Assembly (NCBI GenBank): GCA_963922415.1
Contig: CAWUIP010000002.1
Location: forward strand, 34,924 to 98,923
Direction: 5' to 3'
DNA length: 64,000 nt
Source of the DNA: Aliishimia sp963922415
GTDB lineage: Bacteria > Pseudomonadota > Alphaproteobacteria > Rhodobacterales > Rhodobacteraceae
The position numbers were made by a program, and so were the translations under genes. Below, piece after piece: positions 62,249 to 64,000 of this stretch. The notes below the pieces were generated by a model. That model had not been told where the DNA came from, searched no databases, and saw nothing but the letters and a program-made list of their open reading frames with translations. Numbering within the stretch: the first letter of the stretch is position 1; every line of letters begins with the position of its first letter.

Positions 62249-62953
62249 CTATTCGCTCACAGCGATCAGCCGGTAGCCTTCGTTCAGCGATTTTCGCATC
62301 ACGAGGACTTCGGTCCCTTGCGCAATCTCTTCTTCGTCCCGCAGCGGCTCGGCGCGCAGGTAGTGCGTGTTGCCGTAGCGGTCTTGGACCCGCACCTCTG
62401 CCGGACGACCGCGCGCTGCGGTGCCTTGGCTCACGACACCGCGCCTGCGGCCAAGGTGATTTTTACTCATGGCTTGGCTCTCGGTCTTCGGCAGGACCCG
62501 CGCAAACAGCCCGGAGAACTTCGCGGTGAACCACAGGCCCACAGGCGCCATGGCCAGCCCCGCCATCCAAGCGGGCAGGGGGCTTCCAATCACACTGGTT
62601 AGTCCGGTTTGAAGCACCAAACCGCCGAGGCCGAACGCCAGCAAAAGCGCCGCAAGCCAGACCATGAAGGGCGCTTTGCCCATCCCCAACTGGCCTGCAA
62701 GGCTGAACGACGGCTCGGCCGTGTCGATATCCATATCGGCGTCAAGGTCCGCGTCCACATCAAAGTCTGCTTCGAAATCAAGGTCAGCGCCCGCATCGAG
62801 ATCCAGATCCAGATCAACATCTGCGTCAGCCTCCATGCCCAAAAGCGATCCGCCCAGCAGGGCTGCCACCAGTTCCAACAGCATCAGGCCAAAAAGAAGG
62901 CCAATCGCAATGGTGAACGGTGTCATATGCGGTTCAAACAAGCTTTCAAACAT
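62249..62953 (-). CDS. YqiJ-like membrane protein with OB-fold (DUF1449-type)
   Basis: A 234-residue protein with helices near residues 12-35, 80-105 and 118-140, an acidic Asp/Ala repeat segment (about 40-73, DADVDLDLDLDAGADLDF) and a C-terminal beta-barrel region (SQGTAARGRPAEVRVQDRYGNTHYLRAEPLRDEEEIAQGTEVLVMRK). This is the layout of E. coli YqiJ, the NfeD-like partner of flotillins. It lies 77 bases upstream of the flotillin gene in the same direction. Confidence 0.85.
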   Translation of the reverse strand: MFESLFEPHMTPFTIAIGLLFGLMLLELVAALLGGSLLGMEADADVDLDLDLDAGADLDFEADFDVDADLDADMDIDTAEPSFSLAGQLGMGKAPFMVWLAALLLAFGLGGLVLQTGLTSVIGSPLPAWMAGLAMAPVGLWFTAKFSGLFARVLPKTESQAMSKNHLGRRRGVVSQGTAARGRPAEVRVQDRYGNTHYLRAEPLRDEEEIAQGTEVLVMRKSLNEGYRLIAVSE

Positions 62954-63138
62954 CTGCGTCTACTCTGGGCTCTCCCTTGTGGGCCGGTCTATGTTTCACT
63001 CTACATATGGGTGCTCACAAGTTTGTTACAAGGGTGTGACGCCAATTCACGTCGGATTGCGCGCCCGGATTTTGTTGCTTTCCACCCGCAGGTTAGGGCG
63101 ATAGAACGCAGGGCGAACGAGTGCGAAGGGGCGCAGGA

Positions 63139-64000
63139 ATGGCGCAGATTGTCCCGCAACCGGGGATCATGGAAATTGAGCTTTACCAAGGTGGTAAGTC
63201 GGCTTTGGCCGGACGGACAGATGTGCTGAAGCTGAGTTCAAACGAAAACCCGTTGGGCCCGCCGCCCTCGGCGCAAGCGGCCATCGTGGCGGCGGCGACG
63301 GGCACGCATCTCTATCCCTCGACAGACCACGCGGATTTGCGGGCCGCGATTGGTGAAGTTTGGGGTTTGGACCCCGCGCGGATCATCTGCGGCGTGGGCT
63401 CGGACGAGGTTTTGCAGTTCGTCACGCAGGCGTTTGCGGGGCCGGGTGATGAAGTGCTTTATCCCCAGCATGGGTTCTCGATGTACCCGATCCTTGCGCA
63501 TATGGCGGGTGCCACGCCGGTGGTCGCGCCCGAGACCGACCGCGTGGTCGATGTTGAGGCGCTTTTGGCGGCGGTGACCGCGCGGACGCGGGTGGTGATG
63601 TTGGCCAACCCTGGCAATCCGACCGGCACGCTGTTGCCCATGACTGAGGTCACGCGGCTGGCCGATGGTTTGCCAGACAACGTTATCCTTGTCCTCGATG
63701 GTGCCTATGTCGAGTTCGCAGATGATTACGACGGGGGCGCGGTCCTGGCGACAGAGCGGCCCAACGTGCTTATGACGCGTACGTTTTCCAAGATCTACGG
63801 GCTTGGCGGGCTGCGGATTGGTTGGGGGTATGGCGACAAGGCCCTGATTGACGTGATGACCCGGATCCGGCAGCCGTTCAATCTGTCGGTCGTGCAGCTT
63901 GCTGCGGCCGAGGCCGCCGTGCGCGACACCCGCTGGCGGGACGACTGCGTGGCGCTGAATGCGGATCAACGGGCCCGGCTCGTGGGGGCGTTGCGCCAGT
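63139..64000 (+). CDS. hisC: Histidinol-phosphate aminotransferase, N-terminal part (partial)
   Basis: The frame from ATG 63139 is open to the window edge, giving 287 residues. It shows PQPGIMEIELYQGGKS, KLSSNENPLGPPP, ANPGNPTGT, LDGAYVEFAD and the PLP-lysine segment RTFSKIYGLGGLRIGWG, all HisC hallmarks. HisC converts imidazole-acetol phosphate and glutamate to histidinol phosphate; in this group the same enzyme type can act on phenylalanine and tyrosine precursors. The end is outside the window. Confidence 0.92.
   Translation, partial: MAQIVPQPGIMEIELYQGGKSALAGRTDVLKLSSNENPLGPPPSAQAAIVAAATGTHLYPSTDHADLRAAIGEVWGLDPARIICGVGSDEVLQFVTQAFAGPGDEVLYPQHGFSMYPILAHMAGATPVVAPETDRVVDVEALLAAVTARTRVVMLANPGNPTGTLLPMTEVTRLADGLPDNVILVLDGAYVEFADDYDGGAVLATERPNVLMTRTFSKIYGLGGLRIGWGYGDKALIDVMTRIRQPFNLSVVQLAAAEAAVRDTRWRDDCVALNADQRARLVGALRQ

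Noticed and set aside
1..64000. tRNA, rRNA, CRISPR, insertion sequence or prophage
   Set aside because: Looked for cloverleaf tails, repeat-spacer patterns, transposase motifs and terminal repeats and saw none; a covariance-model scan would be needed to exclude small RNAs.

Overview
The window is a GC-rich, gene-dense stretch of chromosome from an alphaproteobacterium, most likely Rhodobacterales (Roseobacter group). The evidence is gene content: a tiny aa3 cytochrome oxidase subunit IV, ETF-ubiquinone oxidoreductase, an SdhE-type assembly factor starting with TTG, a TRAP transporter, a choline-sulfatase, an Amt-cyclase fusion and AzlCD. Genes are packed with ATGA/GTGA overlaps and many GTG/TTG starts. 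I saw no rRNA, tRNA, CRISPR array, insertion sequence or prophage. The first and last genes are cut by the window edges.

Layout. 1-2.6 kb: end of an Lrp/AsnC regulator, a DUF6173-like protein, cytochrome oxidase subunit IV, a lipoprotein and the AzlCD amino-acid exporter. 2.6-7.1 kb: a molybdenum-cofactor operon (fdhD, a cytidine-deaminase-like gene, mobA, mobB, and a moeA fused to an extra N-terminal domain). 7.1-15.6 kb: membrane protein, greA, a SoxR-controlled VOC gene with soxR, a TauD-like dioxygenase, ETF-QO, a PilZ protein, a TPR protein and ispE. 15.6-21.9 kb: an RND efflux pump with its adaptor, moaB and a family-4-like uracil-DNA glycosylase. 22-32.4 kb: pyrB with a partner, an ammonium transporter fused to an adenylate cyclase, an amidohydrolase, an M23 peptidase, clpA, gloB, a methyltransferase and a small hypothetical gene. 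32.5-35 kb: aspartate aminotransferase, an XRE regulator, sdhE and an LdtR/MarR-type regulator.

35-45.4 kb is the most accessory-looking part: choline-sulfatase, a GT4 glycosyltransferase, a sulfotransferase-like two-domain protein, an RTX-type secreted glycosidase, and a phytochrome-shaped HWE histidine kinase with a receiver domain that has lost the usual chromophore cysteine. A CtrA-type box (TTAA-N7-TTAA) lies between the glycosidase and kinase genes. 45.5-52.1 kb: a peptide-type ABC importer without ATPase genes, plus a GNAT enzyme, divergent from an amidohydrolase and a COG0523 (CobW-like) protein.

52.1-60.5 kb is a coherent catabolic locus: a GntR regulator, an isopropylmalate/tartrate-dehydrogenase-like enzyme, a DUF1537 kinase (OtnK-like), a class II aldolase-type decarboxylase (OtnC-like), a Gfo/Idh/MocA oxidoreductase, an ABM-domain protein, and a three-gene TRAP importer with an intrinsic terminator after its binding protein. 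I infer uptake and breakdown of a four-carbon acid sugar (tetronate) to dihydroxyacetone phosphate. The dehydrogenase family differs from the described LtnD/OtnI route, which makes this the best candidate here for an undescribed pathway variant. 60.5-64 kb: a flotillin/YqiJ-like membrane pair and the start of hisC.
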